Shown in pieces: positions 8,587-17,101 of a stretch of 64,000 bases of DNA. Positions within the stretch are counted from its first letter, which is position 1. Every line of letters begins with the position of its first letter. Below the pieces are notes generated by a model. It ran no database searches. It was not told the DNA's origin and saw only the letters and a program-made list of their open reading frames with translations. The DNA lies in NCBI GenBank assembly GCA_001898935.1, contig MKVT01000006.1:62001-126000 (forward strand), read 5' to 3'. A program made the position numbers and the translations under genes. The DNA comes from Paludibacter sp. 47-17. GTDB lineage: Bacteria; Bacteroidota; Bacteroidia; Bacteroidales; Paludibacteraceae.

Positions 8587-11268
8587 TTAAATCCTGCCCG
8601 AGGCAGTAATCAGTTGTAAAATATGTTGGTTGATATCGTTGGCTTTTAACAACTCTTCGAGTTGGATATGCATGCGGTAACACCAGAAGTTACGCGGGTT
8701 ACTGGGCACGTTGATACGCTCGGAATGCGGATTTTCGTGCGTATAGCGCGAATCGATGGCCATCCAGTCCTGCCACGGCAGTATAATCCACATGGCATTC
8801 GACTCCAGGTGTTGATTGACGATACGTTCGGCGATCCAGGGTTCGCACTCGTCGGGTGCCGGCCCCTGCAGCCCCAGCGCACGATTGTAAAAGCGTTGTG
8901 TCACTGTTTTATCTTCGAGCCACCAGGCACGAAGAGGATTCATATCGTGGGTCGATGTGGTACATACCGACAGGTAAGGAGCATCGCAGGGCATAGCAAA
9001 TTCGTGATGCGGTTTTTTGGGCATCCGTTGAATTTCCAGGCTGAGAATTTCGAGCTGCTGCATCACTTCCGGCACCGAATCGGGAACCATCCCGAGGTCT
9101 TCGCCACACACCAGCATATCGGTCGACGAAAGCAATGCCGGGAGCTTTTTCAGGGCTTGCTGTTTCCAGAATTCGTTGTGACGGTGGTAATAGTAATCCA
9201 CATAAATGGAATCGAGAATACGGCGGGTGGTTTCCGGCAAATCGCGGAAAGTGGCTGCGCTGTGCATCGAAATACGCGGGTGGAATTTATCGGGCTGACG
9301 CGAATCACGCAGGAATAAAACCTCGCAATGGAGCTGATACAATCCGTCGCGGATCAACACATCCTTGGTACTGAAATTATAACCCAGCGAAGCAAAATGC
9401 TGCTCAACCTTTTTCTGGGTATCGAATGCCGGTTTGAACCTGAAATTCTGCCAGCCATCCTGATCGAAATACTCCCGCATGGCTTCTTCGGTATATCTTC
9501 CGAACACCGACTGGAGTACATGTTCGCGAAGGTAGGGCTTCAGGTAACGCTCTTCATCCCAATGCACTCCCTTCGATTCGAGCTCCTTAACCGTAAAGGG
9601 CAAGGAAGGATGAAAACTGCCGGTCAATCCCCAAACAGCATCCTGCGGTATTTCCCAAATGCGGAAAAAGCCCAGGATATGATCGATACGGTATGCATCA
9701 AAATATTCGGCAAGTTTCCGGAAACGATTTCTCCACCAATTGTAATTATCCTGCTCCATCCGCTCCCAGTTGTAGGTGGGAAAACCCCAGTTCTGGCCCG
9801 TTACCGAAAAATCGTCGGGCGGAGCTCCGGCCTGCTTGGTAGTAATAAAATTCTCGGGTTCTACCCAGGCATCCACACTCCTCGGACTAACGCCGATGGG
9901 GATATCGCCTTTGATACAGATACCCCTGGAACGGGCATAAGCATGCACCTCGGTCAATTGCTTGTCGAGATGATACTGAAGGAAATAAAAGAAAGCAATA
10001 TCGGCATAACATTCGCTGCCTGCCGATGCCAGCTGCTCTATACGCTCTTTGTCGTACACATTGTAATCGGGCCACGAACCGAACTCGGGAGTACCATATA
10101 AATCGCGCAAATACGAAAACACTGCATACGAAACCAGCCATGCTTTGTTTCTGGCAAAAAATGCTTTGAATTCGGGCGATTTCAGAACTTTCGAACCCGA
10201 TTCGGCATATACTTCCCGCAGGTAACTCCACTTCAGATCCATCACTACCTGATAGTCGGCAAACGATTTTGCATTCAACACTTTCTTTTTCGCAGCATAA
10301 TAGGCTTTGCGATCGGGATCCTTTACTTTCCCTACCGCTTCCAGATGCAGGTATACAGGGTGAAGGGCATACACCGAAACTGCATTGTAAGGGTACGAAT
10401 CGTAATTGCTATGATAAAGAATAGTGTCGTTGATCGGAAGTGTCTGGATCATTTTCTGACCGGTTACAACTGCCCAGTCGACCATCAGCTTCAAATCGTA
10501 AAACTCACCGATTCCAAATCCCTTTTTACTTCGCAGCGAAAACACGGGAATAGCAACTCCGGCGGCTTTCCACGAAGGAATAGTACGTATAAAATGCTCG
10601 TCGGTTACCACGGTCAGCACCGATTCGTCGGTGGCCGGCAAATGTCGGTTTGGCCCTCCACCCCATGCCAGTACTTCGTCGGTAGCGGTATCTACGATCA
10701 GGTATTTATATTCCAGCGGAAACGCCAGTTCGGTGGTCGACAACCGCACCGACCAGACCGGGAAATCCGATTCGTCGAGTTTTTGCTTCTTTTTCACATC
10801 CCAATTACCCAGACAAGGCTGATTACCTACGACTGCCAGATGCCGGCCGGGCTCCATTTGCTGGCAATATACCTGCAATATCAGATTGCCGCCGGCAGGC
10901 TGTTGCCCGCTAAGTCCAGGACGTTTGAAGTTGCAATCCCTGAACACGGTCGATGCAAAAGCGCTGTCGCCATTGGGCGTTCGCCACGAATCGACGAGCT
11001 GAATATCCCGCCCGCGATCCTCCAGCCTCACCTGCCTGAACGGACCGTATTCCGACAGGGTGTTTTTTGAAGTCCGTAACGAGTAGTTATACTGAATCAG
11101 ATCCACATTCGCGGCAGGATTAAAATCGGCTTTCCAGTTAAACCCTGTATCACAAAACATCTCCTGCTGAAAGTCGGCGCTGGTTCCATCTGTCAGCAAG
11201 GCGCGAATGCGCAGGTTGAGACTTTCGCCCCACTTCGTCACAAAATGTATTGAAAAACGAATCGTCAT
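8587..11268 (-). CDS. malQ: 4-alpha-glucanotransferase (amylomaltase, GH77) with N-terminal starch-binding domains
   Basis: MalQ transfers glucan chains between maltodextrins in the cytoplasm. The 893-residue protein is far longer than E. coli MalQ because two CBM20-like starch-binding modules precede the catalytic domain (about 1-90 and 127-215; the second contains HLAVVGNQPCLGNWD). The GH77 domain begins near residue 236 (PVFSLRSKKGFGIGEFYD). Catalytic residues are visible: nucleophile D529 in YRIDHILGFFRIWEIP, acid/base E723 in CGEDLGMVP, and H774-D775 in STHDMNPLRAWW. This CBM20-GH77 layout is common in Bacteroidota and resembles plant DPE2. purM follows at 10 bp. Confidence 0.96.
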   Translation of the reverse strand: MTIRFSIHFVTKWGESLNLRIRALLTDGTSADFQQEMFCDTGFNWKADFNPAANVDLIQYNYSLRTSKNTLSEYGPFRQVRLEDRGRDIQLVDSWRTPNGDSAFASTVFRDCNFKRPGLSGQQPAGGNLILQVYCQQMEPGRHLAVVGNQPCLGNWDVKKKQKLDESDFPVWSVRLSTTELAFPLEYKYLIVDTATDEVLAWGGGPNRHLPATDESVLTVVTDEHFIRTIPSWKAAGVAIPVFSLRSKKGFGIGEFYDLKLMVDWAVVTGQKMIQTLPINDTILYHSNYDSYPYNAVSVYALHPVYLHLEAVGKVKDPDRKAYYAAKKKVLNAKSFADYQVVMDLKWSYLREVYAESGSKVLKSPEFKAFFARNKAWLVSYAVFSYLRDLYGTPEFGSWPDYNVYDKERIEQLASAGSECYADIAFFYFLQYHLDKQLTEVHAYARSRGICIKGDIPIGVSPRSVDAWVEPENFITTKQAGAPPDDFSVTGQNWGFPTYNWERMEQDNYNWWRNRFRKLAEYFDAYRIDHILGFFRIWEIPQDAVWGLTGSFHPSLPFTVKELESKGVHWDEERYLKPYLREHVLQSVFGRYTEEAMREYFDQDGWQNFRFKPAFDTQKKVEQHFASLGYNFSTKDVLIRDGLYQLHCEVLFLRDSRQPDKFHPRISMHSAATFRDLPETTRRILDSIYVDYYYHRHNEFWKQQALKKLPALLSSTDMLVCGEDLGMVPDSVPEVMQQLEILSLEIQRMPKKPHHEFAMPCDAPYLSVCTTSTHDMNPLRAWWLEDKTVTQRFYNRALGLQGPAPDECEPWIAERIVNQHLESNAMWIILPWQDWMAIDSRYTHENPHSERINVPSNPRNFWCYRMHIQLEELLKANDINQHILQLITASGRI

Positions 11269-11284
11269 AGTTGTAATTTTTCAA

Positions 11285-11292
11285 CAAATTTA
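11285..11292 (-). promoter_or_regulatory. -7 box of the malQ promoter
   Basis: TAAATTTG on the minus strand, 16 bases before the malQ ATG, fits TAnnTTTG. The implied leader is very short (about 10 bases). No clear -33 box. Confidence 0.45.
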
Positions 11293-11364
11293 CGGAAAAA
11301 TGCTTGCCCGTGGTATCGCGGGATTCAAATGCCTGAATTTCTTTCCGAAAACGTTTGTTATACC

Positions 11365-11395
11365 AAAAAAGCTATCCGTATTAAGGATAGCTTTT
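11365..11395 (-). terminator. Intrinsic terminator of tRNA-Cys
   Basis: AAAAGCTATCC and GGATAGCTTTT form an 11-bp perfect stem with a 7-base loop, ending in a T run on the minus strand, two bases past the tRNA 3' end. Confidence 0.88.
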
Positions 11396-11397
11396 CG

Positions 11398-11468
11398 AGG
11401 TACTTGGCGGATTCGAACCGCCGTCAACGGTTTTGCAGACCGGTGCCTAACCACTCGGCCAAAGTACC
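11398..11468 (-). tRNA. tRNA-Cys (anticodon GCA)
   Basis: On the minus strand the acceptor stem GGTACTT pairs with AAGTACC, the anticodon loop CTGCAAA gives GCA (Cys), and the T arm carries GGTTCGAATCC. The terminal CCA is not encoded. The gene has its own promoter and terminator. Confidence 0.96.
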
Positions 11469-11482
11469 ATTGTTTCGGCGTG

Positions 11483-11490
11483 CAAAGATA
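11483..11490 (-). promoter_or_regulatory. -7 box of the tRNA-Cys promoter
   Basis: TATCTTTG on the minus strand, 15 bases before the tRNA 5' end, fits TAnnTTTG; a TTTG lies 15 bases further upstream, closer than the ideal 19. Confidence 0.6.
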
Positions 11491-11508
11491 ACACTTTTTT
11501 TCAAACAA

Positions 11509-11542
11509 AATACCTGTGCATTGTAAAAAATGCACAGGTATT
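11509..11542 (-). terminator. Intrinsic terminator of the ECF sigma operon
   Basis: AATACCTGTGCAT and ATGCACAGGTATT form a 13-bp perfect stem with an 8-base loop, about 40 bp past the last gene of the sigma operon and just upstream of the tRNA-Cys promoter. The T-rich stretch is modest on the minus strand. Confidence 0.75.
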
Positions 11543-11582
11543 GCTCAAAACAACGTGAAAAAACTGCTAAGTCCGTTGTTTC

Positions 11583-12035
11583 TTAGGGTCGTCCCGGCCG
11601 GCCGCCGGAAGGAATTTTTTGAATTATATCTTTTTGATAGGCTTTTTCGGCATGAAAAATCTTGTTGATCGTTTCGGCATCAACCACCTTTTTCAACTTT
11701 AAATAATAGACCTTTTGTAAATTGGCTTTTGATAATTCGGTTTCGATAATGGCATCGTTGATGGCTTCGAAATCCACTTTTTCGCCGGGATTATTTCGGC
11801 GTTGCGATCTGAATATCTGCCGGTTGCCGGCGAATAGCTGCCAAATCTGCTCTTCTAATTCGAAAAAAAGCGGCTGAACTTTTGCCGCATCTCCGGCCGA
11901 CAGCTGGGATTTGGCAACTATGAACTCCCATTTCTGATTGAAGATTTGTTCTTTGGTCATCCTTTTCGAACCTGGCTGGGCCATCAATCCGGAAAACGAA
12001 CACATCAACAGGGAAATAATTAAAATTTTTTTCAT
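11583..12035 (-). CDS. Small secreted protein, CpxP/Spy-like helical family
   Basis: A 150-residue protein with a signal peptide (MKKILIISLLMCSFSGLMAQ) and an all-helical, charged mature part with EQIFNQKWEFIVAKSQLSAG, then a heptad-like segment ending QKDIIQKIPSGGRPGRP. The layout resembles small periplasmic CpxP/Spy-like or metal-sensor proteins that sit behind sigma factors, but no diagnostic LTxxQ pair is convincing. It is the third gene of the unit sigma factor, membrane protein, this protein, all leftward. A role in sensing or buffering envelope stress for the sigma factor is inference from position. Confidence 0.72.
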   Translation of the reverse strand: MKKILIISLLMCSFSGLMAQPGSKRMTKEQIFNQKWEFIVAKSQLSAGDAAKVQPLFFELEEQIWQLFAGNRQIFRSQRRNNPGEKVDFEAINDAIIETELSKANLQKVYYLKLKKVVDAETINKIFHAEKAYQKDIIQKIPSGGRPGRP

Positions 12036-12075
12036 TCTTTACACTTTAAATTGTATTGCGAATCTGTACCTGAAC

Positions 12076-12426
12076 TTAATTTACCGCATCGGTATGCGAT
12101 GGCTCATCGGCTGTTGCCACCGTGCTGAGGTAATAATCGTAGTAAACCGATTCGTCGAGTTGCGACATGAGGTACACTTCATAAGCTTCGTTTTGTTGAT
12201 TTACTCTCGACTTATGCACATTCAGCAGGACATTCCCCATGAGCAACAAACCGGTGAACATCGCAGCCATATAAATCCATGGTTTTATCATGCGCTTTAC
12301 GGGCACCTGCTTACCTGTGGTCATAGTCCCGATCCGGACGGCAAAGTCCTCGAAATAATTTTCAGGAACTTCAAACGGAATCCGCTTACCCGAATCGTTC
12401 AGTGAATATTTTGTTTTTGCTTCCAT
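12076..12426 (-). CDS. Small single-pass membrane protein, candidate anti-sigma factor
   Basis: The ATG at 12426 (MEAKTKYSLND) gives 116 residues; a TTG twelve bases earlier also opens the frame but is less likely. The first 70 residues are cytoplasmic and include FEVPENYFEDFAVRI, a motif seen in small Bacteroidota proteins next to ECF sigma factors. One membrane helix follows (WIYMAAMFTGLLLMGNVLLNV), then a short acidic tail. There is no zinc-binding HxxxCxxC motif of ZAS-type anti-sigma factors. The gene lies 65 bp after the sigma factor and 40 bp before the CpxP-like gene, so an anti-sigma role is suggested by position and topology only. Confidence 0.7.
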   Translation of the reverse strand: MEAKTKYSLNDSGKRIPFEVPENYFEDFAVRIGTMTTGKQVPVKRMIKPWIYMAAMFTGLLLMGNVLLNVHKSRVNQQNEAYEVYLMSQLDESVYYDYYLSTVATADEPSHTDAVN

Positions 12427-12491
12427 AATGTATATCAACGTTTGATTTGACTGCCATAGTAGTCAAAGGTTTAATGACTATATGTTAAAAA

Positions 12492-13040
12492 TCAGTTTTC
12501 AACAGACAAAAATTTCTCTATTTTTTTCACCGCATGATGATACGATGCTTTCAGCGCCCCCACCGATGTTTGCAGAATCTCCTCCATTTCCTCGTAAGTA
12601 AGGTCGTCGAAATATTTCATATTGAATACCAGGCGTTGTTTTTCGGGCAATGTGAGTATCGCTTCCTGCAGTTTCATTTCGGCTTCATTTCCGTTAAAAT
12701 AAGTATCGGCATGAAGCTGAGTCAACAGGATTTGCTCTTCATCCTCCATGCTGGCGATATTACGCATACGTTTGTTGGTAAGAAAAGTGAGCGTTTCGTT
12801 GGTGGCGATGCGGTAAAGCCACGACGAAAACCGGGCTTCGCCACGAAACGATTCGATACCGTTCCAGGCCTTCATGAAGGTGTTTTGCAACACGTCATTA
12901 GCATCGTCGTGCGACATAACCATTTTCCGGATATGCCAGTACAGGCGTTCCTGGTAGGTACGAACCAATCGCGAAAACGTTTCCGCCCTGGTCGACTTCG
13001 ATGTTAATTGTTCGATCAGAACCTGATCATCTGCATGCAT
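12492..13040 (-). CDS. ECF-type RNA polymerase sigma factor
   Basis: The 182-residue protein has region 2 (LVRTYQERLYWHIRKMVMSHDDANDVLQNTFMKAW, with the DANDVLQ core-binding motif and the RFSSWLYRIATNETL -10 binding helix) and region 4 (LPEKQRLVFNMKYFDDLTYEEMEEIL, then the recognition helix TSVGALKASYHHAVKKIEKFL). It lacks sigma-70 regions 1 and 3, as expected for ECF factors. It is followed by a single-pass membrane protein and a secreted helical protein. Two identical palindromes lie 28-51 bp upstream and may regulate it. Confidence 0.95.
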   Translation of the reverse strand: MHADDQVLIEQLTSKSTRAETFSRLVRTYQERLYWHIRKMVMSHDDANDVLQNTFMKAWNGIESFRGEARFSSWLYRIATNETLTFLTNKRMRNIASMEDEEQILLTQLHADTYFNGNEAEMKLQEAILTLPEKQRLVFNMKYFDDLTYEEMEEILQTSVGALKASYHHAVKKIEKFLSVEN

Positions 13041-13067
13041 ACATCCTTATTTTATTGTATCCGGACT

Positions 13068-13091
13068 TTCAGACTGAAAATTCAGACTGAA
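13068..13091. promoter_or_regulatory. Tandem palindromes upstream of the ECF sigma gene
   Basis: TTCAGACTGAA occurs twice (13068-13078 and 13081-13091), start to start 13 bp. Each copy is a palindrome around its central base. They lie in the 71-bp gap between the prmC stop and the sigma start. Paired symmetrical sites suggest a dimeric regulator, although the RNA could also fold into a prmC terminator. Confidence 0.5.
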
Positions 13092-13111
13092 GTTTAATTT
13101 CCGGAAAAAAT

Positions 13112-13948
13112 TTAATCGATACAGGCTCGTACCATCCGGTCGTTGCCTGAAATATCTTTTCTCAATTCGACCCTGCTAAATCCCTGGCTGCAGAGCAGTT
13201 CGACACAATCGGCTGCAAAACTGCGGTGGGTTTCAAACATCAGCTGTCCGCCCGCAGCCAGATGTGTTTTTGCCAGCCCGGCAATCCGGCGGTAAAAAAG
13301 CAACGGATCGTCGTTGTCGACAAAAAGCGCAACAGCAGGCTCGAAATCCTTAACCCTCGGCTCGATACTTACCGACTCCTGGTGAGGTATATACGGAGGA
13401 TTACTGATAATCAGATCCCAGGATTCGTCGGGTAATCCGTCGGTAAGAATATCGAGTTGAAAAAAACGCACCGGCATCTTGTGCAATCGAGCATTACGGG
13501 TTGCCTGCCGAAGTGCCTCCGGCGAAACATCACAGGCCATCACCCTGCAATCGGGGCGCAGGTATTGAAGTGCGACAGCCATACAACCACTGCCCGTACC
13601 GATATCGAGCACCCTGGCATCGGGCGGCAGGCTCCGAACCGCCCATTCCACCAGCTCCTCGGTTTCGGGACGCGGAATCAGCACCCCCGGAGCCACTTCT
13701 AAACGCAGGCCGCAGAACTCGGTTTCGCCTGTCGCGTATTGTACCGGCATACCCGACTTCATCAATTCAACCATTTTTTTCAGTTGAGCCCACTGATATT
13801 CAGAAAATGTTGTATTTTTGTTAATTAAAAGACCGGTAAAACTTAATCCTGTACACGTTGAAAGTAACAATCGGGCAACCGACTGCAATTCCGGCTCCGC
13901 ATACAAGCCGGTTAATTCGCTGAAGATATACTGTTGAGCTTTCATCAT
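13112..13948 (-). CDS. prmC: Release factor glutamine methyltransferase
   Basis: PrmC (HemK) methylates the glutamine of the GGQ motif in release factors RF1 and RF2, with SAM as donor. The 278-residue protein has an N-terminal helical domain (about 1-75, including YATGETEFCGLRLEVAPGVLIPRPETEELVEW at the junction), the SAM-binding DIGTGSGCMAVAL and the catalytic NPPYIPHQE. Two ATG codons open the frame (MMKAQ); the second, at 13945, may be used because the promoter -7 box ends only nine bases before the first. It is divergent from ribD with a 23-bp gap. Confidence 0.95.
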   Translation of the reverse strand: MMKAQQYIFSELTGLYAEPELQSVARLLLSTCTGLSFTGLLINKNTTFSEYQWAQLKKMVELMKSGMPVQYATGETEFCGLRLEVAPGVLIPRPETEELVEWAVRSLPPDARVLDIGTGSGCMAVALQYLRPDCRVMACDVSPEALRQATRNARLHKMPVRFFQLDILTDGLPDESWDLIISNPPYIPHQESVSIEPRVKDFEPAVALFVDNDDPLLFYRRIAGLAKTHLAAGGQLMFETHRSFAADCVELLCSQGFSRVELRKDISGNDRMVRACID

Positions 13949-13956
13949 AGATACTG

Positions 13957-13964
13957 CAAAGATA
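13957..13964 (-). promoter_or_regulatory. -7 box of the prmC promoter
   Basis: TATCTTTG on the minus strand inside the 23-bp gap between prmC and ribD. It predicts a nearly leaderless prmC transcript. Confidence 0.55.
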
Positions 13965-13971
13965 ACTAAAA

Positions 13972-15039
13972 ATGAATTACGACGTAAATTTCATGTACCG
14001 CTGCCTGCAACTGGCGCGCATAGGCGAAGGATATGTGGCGCCCAATCCGATGGTGGGCGCTGTGGTGGTACACAACAACCGGATTATCGGCGAGGGCTAC
14101 CATCACCGGTACGGCGAGGCCCATGCCGAGCCCCATGCAATCGATTCGGTAAAGGAAACACATTTGTTACACGAATCGACCCTTTATGTCAACCTCGAAC
14201 CTTGTTCGCACTTCGGCAAAACTCCTCCCTGTGCCAATCTGATCATTACGAAGAGGATTCCCCGGGTAGTAATCGGCACGTCCGATCCCAATCCGAAAGT
14301 ATCGGGGCGAGGGATCGAAATGTTGAAAAATGCCGGAGTAGAGGTGGTTGTAGGCGTCTTGGAAAAAGAATGTTACGAGCTTAACAAACGATTTTTCACC
14401 TGGGTGAAGGAAGGCCGCCCCTTTGTACTTCTCAAATGGGCCCAAACCCGCGATGGATTTATCGACCGGCTCCGCAACGATCTGGGCAAGGGACCGGTAC
14501 AAATCTCAAATCTGCTTACAAAACAGTTCACCCACAAATACAGAGCTCAGAATCAATCGATCATGGTGAGTACGAATACCGCGGTACTCGATAATCCGAA
14601 CCTGAGCGTACGCCGCTGGGCCGGAAAAAATCCGGTACGTATCGTGCTCGACCGGACGGGACGTGTACCGCAGGACTATCACTTGTTCGACAATTCGGTG
14701 CGAACACTGGTATTCACCGAACTGCACGACCGGCAGAGCACCGAAAAGCTGGAATTTATAACTATCGACTTTTCCAACGATATGCTGCGGACGGTTTTAA
14801 GCACGTTAGCCCGGAAGAACATCCATTCGGTACTGGTCGAGGGGGGCAGCCAGCTGTTGACGAGCTTTATCGAATCGGGGTTATGGGACGAAGCGCATGT
14901 GGAAATCTCGACCAGCGAGCTTAACGAAGGAGTACCGGCGCCCCGGCTGGGCGTGCTGGTTGAACGATCGGCCTATGTGGAAGGGCACCAATGGATCGAT
15001 TACGTAAACCGTGCTAAAAAGTTCCGACAAATGCCATGA
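13972..15039 (+). CDS. ribD: Bifunctional riboflavin deaminase-reductase
   Basis: RibD catalyses the deaminase and reductase steps after GTP cyclohydrolase II in riboflavin synthesis. The N-terminal half (about 1-145) is a zinc-dependent deaminase with the HAEPHAI motif and LEPCSHFGKTPPC supplying the zinc cysteines. The C-terminal half (about 150-355) is the NADPH reductase, with LLKWAQTRDGFI, NPVRIVLDRTGRV and VLVEGGSQLLTSF. Length (355) is normal. The next riboflavin gene in the window, ribBA, is 10 kb away. It overlaps cls by four bases. Confidence 0.96.
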   Translation: MNYDVNFMYRCLQLARIGEGYVAPNPMVGAVVVHNNRIIGEGYHHRYGEAHAEPHAIDSVKETHLLHESTLYVNLEPCSHFGKTPPCANLIITKRIPRVVIGTSDPNPKVSGRGIEMLKNAGVEVVVGVLEKECYELNKRFFTWVKEGRPFVLLKWAQTRDGFIDRLRNDLGKGPVQISNLLTKQFTHKYRAQNQSIMVSTNTAVLDNPNLSVRRWAGKNPVRIVLDRTGRVPQDYHLFDNSVRTLVFTELHDRQSTEKLEFITIDFSNDMLRTVLSTLARKNIHSVLVEGGSQLLTSFIESGLWDEAHVEISTSELNEGVPAPRLGVLVERSAYVEGHQWIDYVNRAKKFRQMP

Positions 15040-16460
15040 GTCCGTTGTTGTTCATATCGTTGTTGGCTGTATATATTTATTCGGTAGTCAGTTCGGTTTC
15101 GGTGATCCTGCTCGAAAACCGGAACTCCGTACGTTCGCTTTCGTGGATCCTGGTGCTGGTTTTTCTACCGTTTATCGGCGTGTTTTTATACCTTATCATC
15201 GGCCAAAATTACCGGAAACAGAAAATTATTTCGAAAAAAAGTGTCCGGCACAGTGCCAAATTGCCACCCGTGGAATTGCATCCCGAGGATTATTCCGATT
15301 TTGTGACACGTACTTCGCATTTGAACCTCATACGCCTGTTGTACAAAAACAGCGACGCGGCTGCTTACGCATATAATAAAATCGATGTACTCCCCGATGG
15401 CACCGCCACTTTTACAGCTATGTTCGAAGCAATGGAAGCAGCCAGGGATCATATTCACCTGGAATTTTTCATTTTCGAAAACGACCGTATCTCCAACGAA
15501 TTGCGTAAACTGCTGATACGCAAAGCAAAATCGGGAGTAAGGGTCCGAATGATTTATGATTACCTGGGAAGTCTGGGACTTACACGCGAATTCCTTAAAT
15601 CGTTGCGCGACGCAGGGGTATACGTTAAGCCTTTTTTGCCGCTCCGGCTGAGGTTACGGCGCAGCAAAATCAACTTTCGCAATCACCGGAAAATTTTAAT
15701 TGTCGATGGTAAATACGGTTTCACGGGAGGTTTTAATTTTGCCGACCGTTATTTGTTCGGCAATACCCTGGGTAAATGGCGCGACACCTTTATCCGCTTC
15801 GAAGGAGCTGCCGTACACGGATTACAATCCTTGTTTCTTACCGATTGGTATTTTGTGGAACGCAAGCTGATTACCGACTCCAAGTATTATCCTTTGCCCG
15901 CCAAGCATGCCGACAATGTGGTTCAGATTGTAAGCAGCGGTCCCGACACCGACTGGGAAAGTATCATGCAGGGCATGGCAACCGCCATCATGAGTGCACG
16001 CGACTATGTGTATATGCATACCCCCTACTTCGTACCCAACGATGTGATTTTAAACGCCATCACGGTAGCAGCACTAAGCGGTACCGATGTACGGCTCATG
16101 ATACCCGTGCGCTCCGACTCGCGGCTTTCCGACGCCTGCACCTTCAGCTACATGGGCGAAATTCTCGAGGCAGGAGTCAAGGTATACCAATACACCAAAG
16201 GATTTTTACATAGTAAAGCCATCGTTGTCGACGATTTTATCGCTATCGTAGGATCGGCCAACCTCGACGAACGAAGTTTTAACCAGAACTTTGAAGCCAA
16301 TGCATTTATCTACGACAAAGCAACATCGCTGCGGTTGAAAGAACTATTTCTGAACGATATTACCAACTCCAGGGAGCTCAGTTTTCAGGATTGGGACAAC
16401 CGGAAACGTTCTCAAAAGATTAAAGAATCGTTCGCCCGGCTTTTCAGTCCGATTATTTAA
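15036..16460 (+). CDS. cls: Cardiolipin synthase
   Basis: Cardiolipin synthase joins two phosphatidylglycerol molecules in the inner membrane. The 474-residue protein has two N-terminal membrane helices (LFISLLAVYIYSVVSSVSVI and SLSWILVLVFLPFIGVFLYL) and two phospholipase D domains. Their HxKxxxxD motifs are HRKILIVDG (about residue 226) and HSKAIVVDD (about residue 390), each followed by the usual Gly/Asn block (GGFNFADRY and GSANLDERSF). Its ATG overlaps the ribD stop, so translation is coupled. Confidence 0.95.
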   Translation: MSPLLFISLLAVYIYSVVSSVSVILLENRNSVRSLSWILVLVFLPFIGVFLYLIIGQNYRKQKIISKKSVRHSAKLPPVELHPEDYSDFVTRTSHLNLIRLLYKNSDAAAYAYNKIDVLPDGTATFTAMFEAMEAARDHIHLEFFIFENDRISNELRKLLIRKAKSGVRVRMIYDYLGSLGLTREFLKSLRDAGVYVKPFLPLRLRLRRSKINFRNHRKILIVDGKYGFTGGFNFADRYLFGNTLGKWRDTFIRFEGAAVHGLQSLFLTDWYFVERKLITDSKYYPLPAKHADNVVQIVSSGPDTDWESIMQGMATAIMSARDYVYMHTPYFVPNDVILNAITVAALSGTDVRLMIPVRSDSRLSDACTFSYMGEILEAGVKVYQYTKGFLHSKAIVVDDFIAIVGSANLDERSFNQNFEANAFIYDKATSLRLKELFLNDITNSRELSFQDWDNRKRSQKIKESFARLFSPII

Positions 16461-16471
16461 TTCCAAATCAC

Positions 16472-16502
16472 TTGACAGATGCAGTTTTTTTTCGTAAATT
16501 TG
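16472..16502 (+). promoter_or_regulatory. Promoter of the DUF4199 cluster
   Basis: TTGA (16472-16475), 19 bases, then TAAATTTG (16495-16502), 22 bases before the DUF4199 ATG; good fit to the Bacteroidota consensus. Confidence 0.75.
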
Positions 16503-16524
16503 TAGCCGAAAAACAAATACAGCT

Positions 16525-17085
16525 ATGCAATCAGAAATCTATAAAATCACCATGCGCAATGGTTTGTTCATGGGAGTTTTATTTTCCGTCAATTTTTTGT
16601 TTTCAGCTTCCCGCAGCCTGCCGCTGATGCTGCTGACCTATGTTATTATTGCCTTCATAATTGCCGCTACCTACCGGATGGCCACCCGCTTTCGCGACCG
16701 CGAATTGGGAGGTTTCATATCGTACTGGAAAGCGGTATATTTTGTACTGCTCACCTTCTTTTTCGGCGGCATAGTGTCGGCACTGTTCAAAATCGGATAC
16801 ACCTCGTTCATCAATACCGGGTATTTACCCCAGCTTTTTGAAGAAGGGGTGCGTCAGATCGAGCAAAACCGGGCTTTGTTCGAAAGCCTTAAAATGCCGA
16901 TGGACGAAAACTATTACGAACAGCTCGAACGGCAGTTCCGGCCGGCCCCCTATGCTTTTCAAACCATATGGACCAATTTACTGGCCGGAGGCGTACTCGG
17001 TTTAATTGTGGGCGGTATCGTGCGCCGCCGGCGCGGCTTGTTCGACAGCGACGTACCGGAACAAAATCCCGATCAAGAACTTTAA
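16525..17085 (+). CDS. DUF4199 family membrane protein
   Basis: A 186-residue protein with four hydrophobic segments: two near the N-terminus (MRNGLFMGVLFSVNFLF and PLMLLTYVIIAFIIAATY), one at about residues 75-95 (AVYFVLLTFFFGGIVSALF) and one near the C-terminus (TNLLAGGVLGLIVGGIVRRRR). The pattern and the neighbour (a DPM1-like GT2 directly after) match the DUF4199 family of Bacteroidota. Function is unknown. It is the first gene after a good promoter, so it likely heads the run of genes that continues into tkt. Confidence 0.85.
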   Translation: MQSEIYKITMRNGLFMGVLFSVNFLFSASRSLPLMLLTYVIIAFIIAATYRMATRFRDRELGGFISYWKAVYFVLLTFFFGGIVSALFKIGYTSFINTGYLPQLFEEGVRQIEQNRALFESLKMPMDENYYEQLERQFRPAPYAFQTIWTNLLAGGVLGLIVGGIVRRRRGLFDSDVPEQNPDQEL

Positions 17086-17101
17086 TAAACGTTTTTTCAC
17101 C

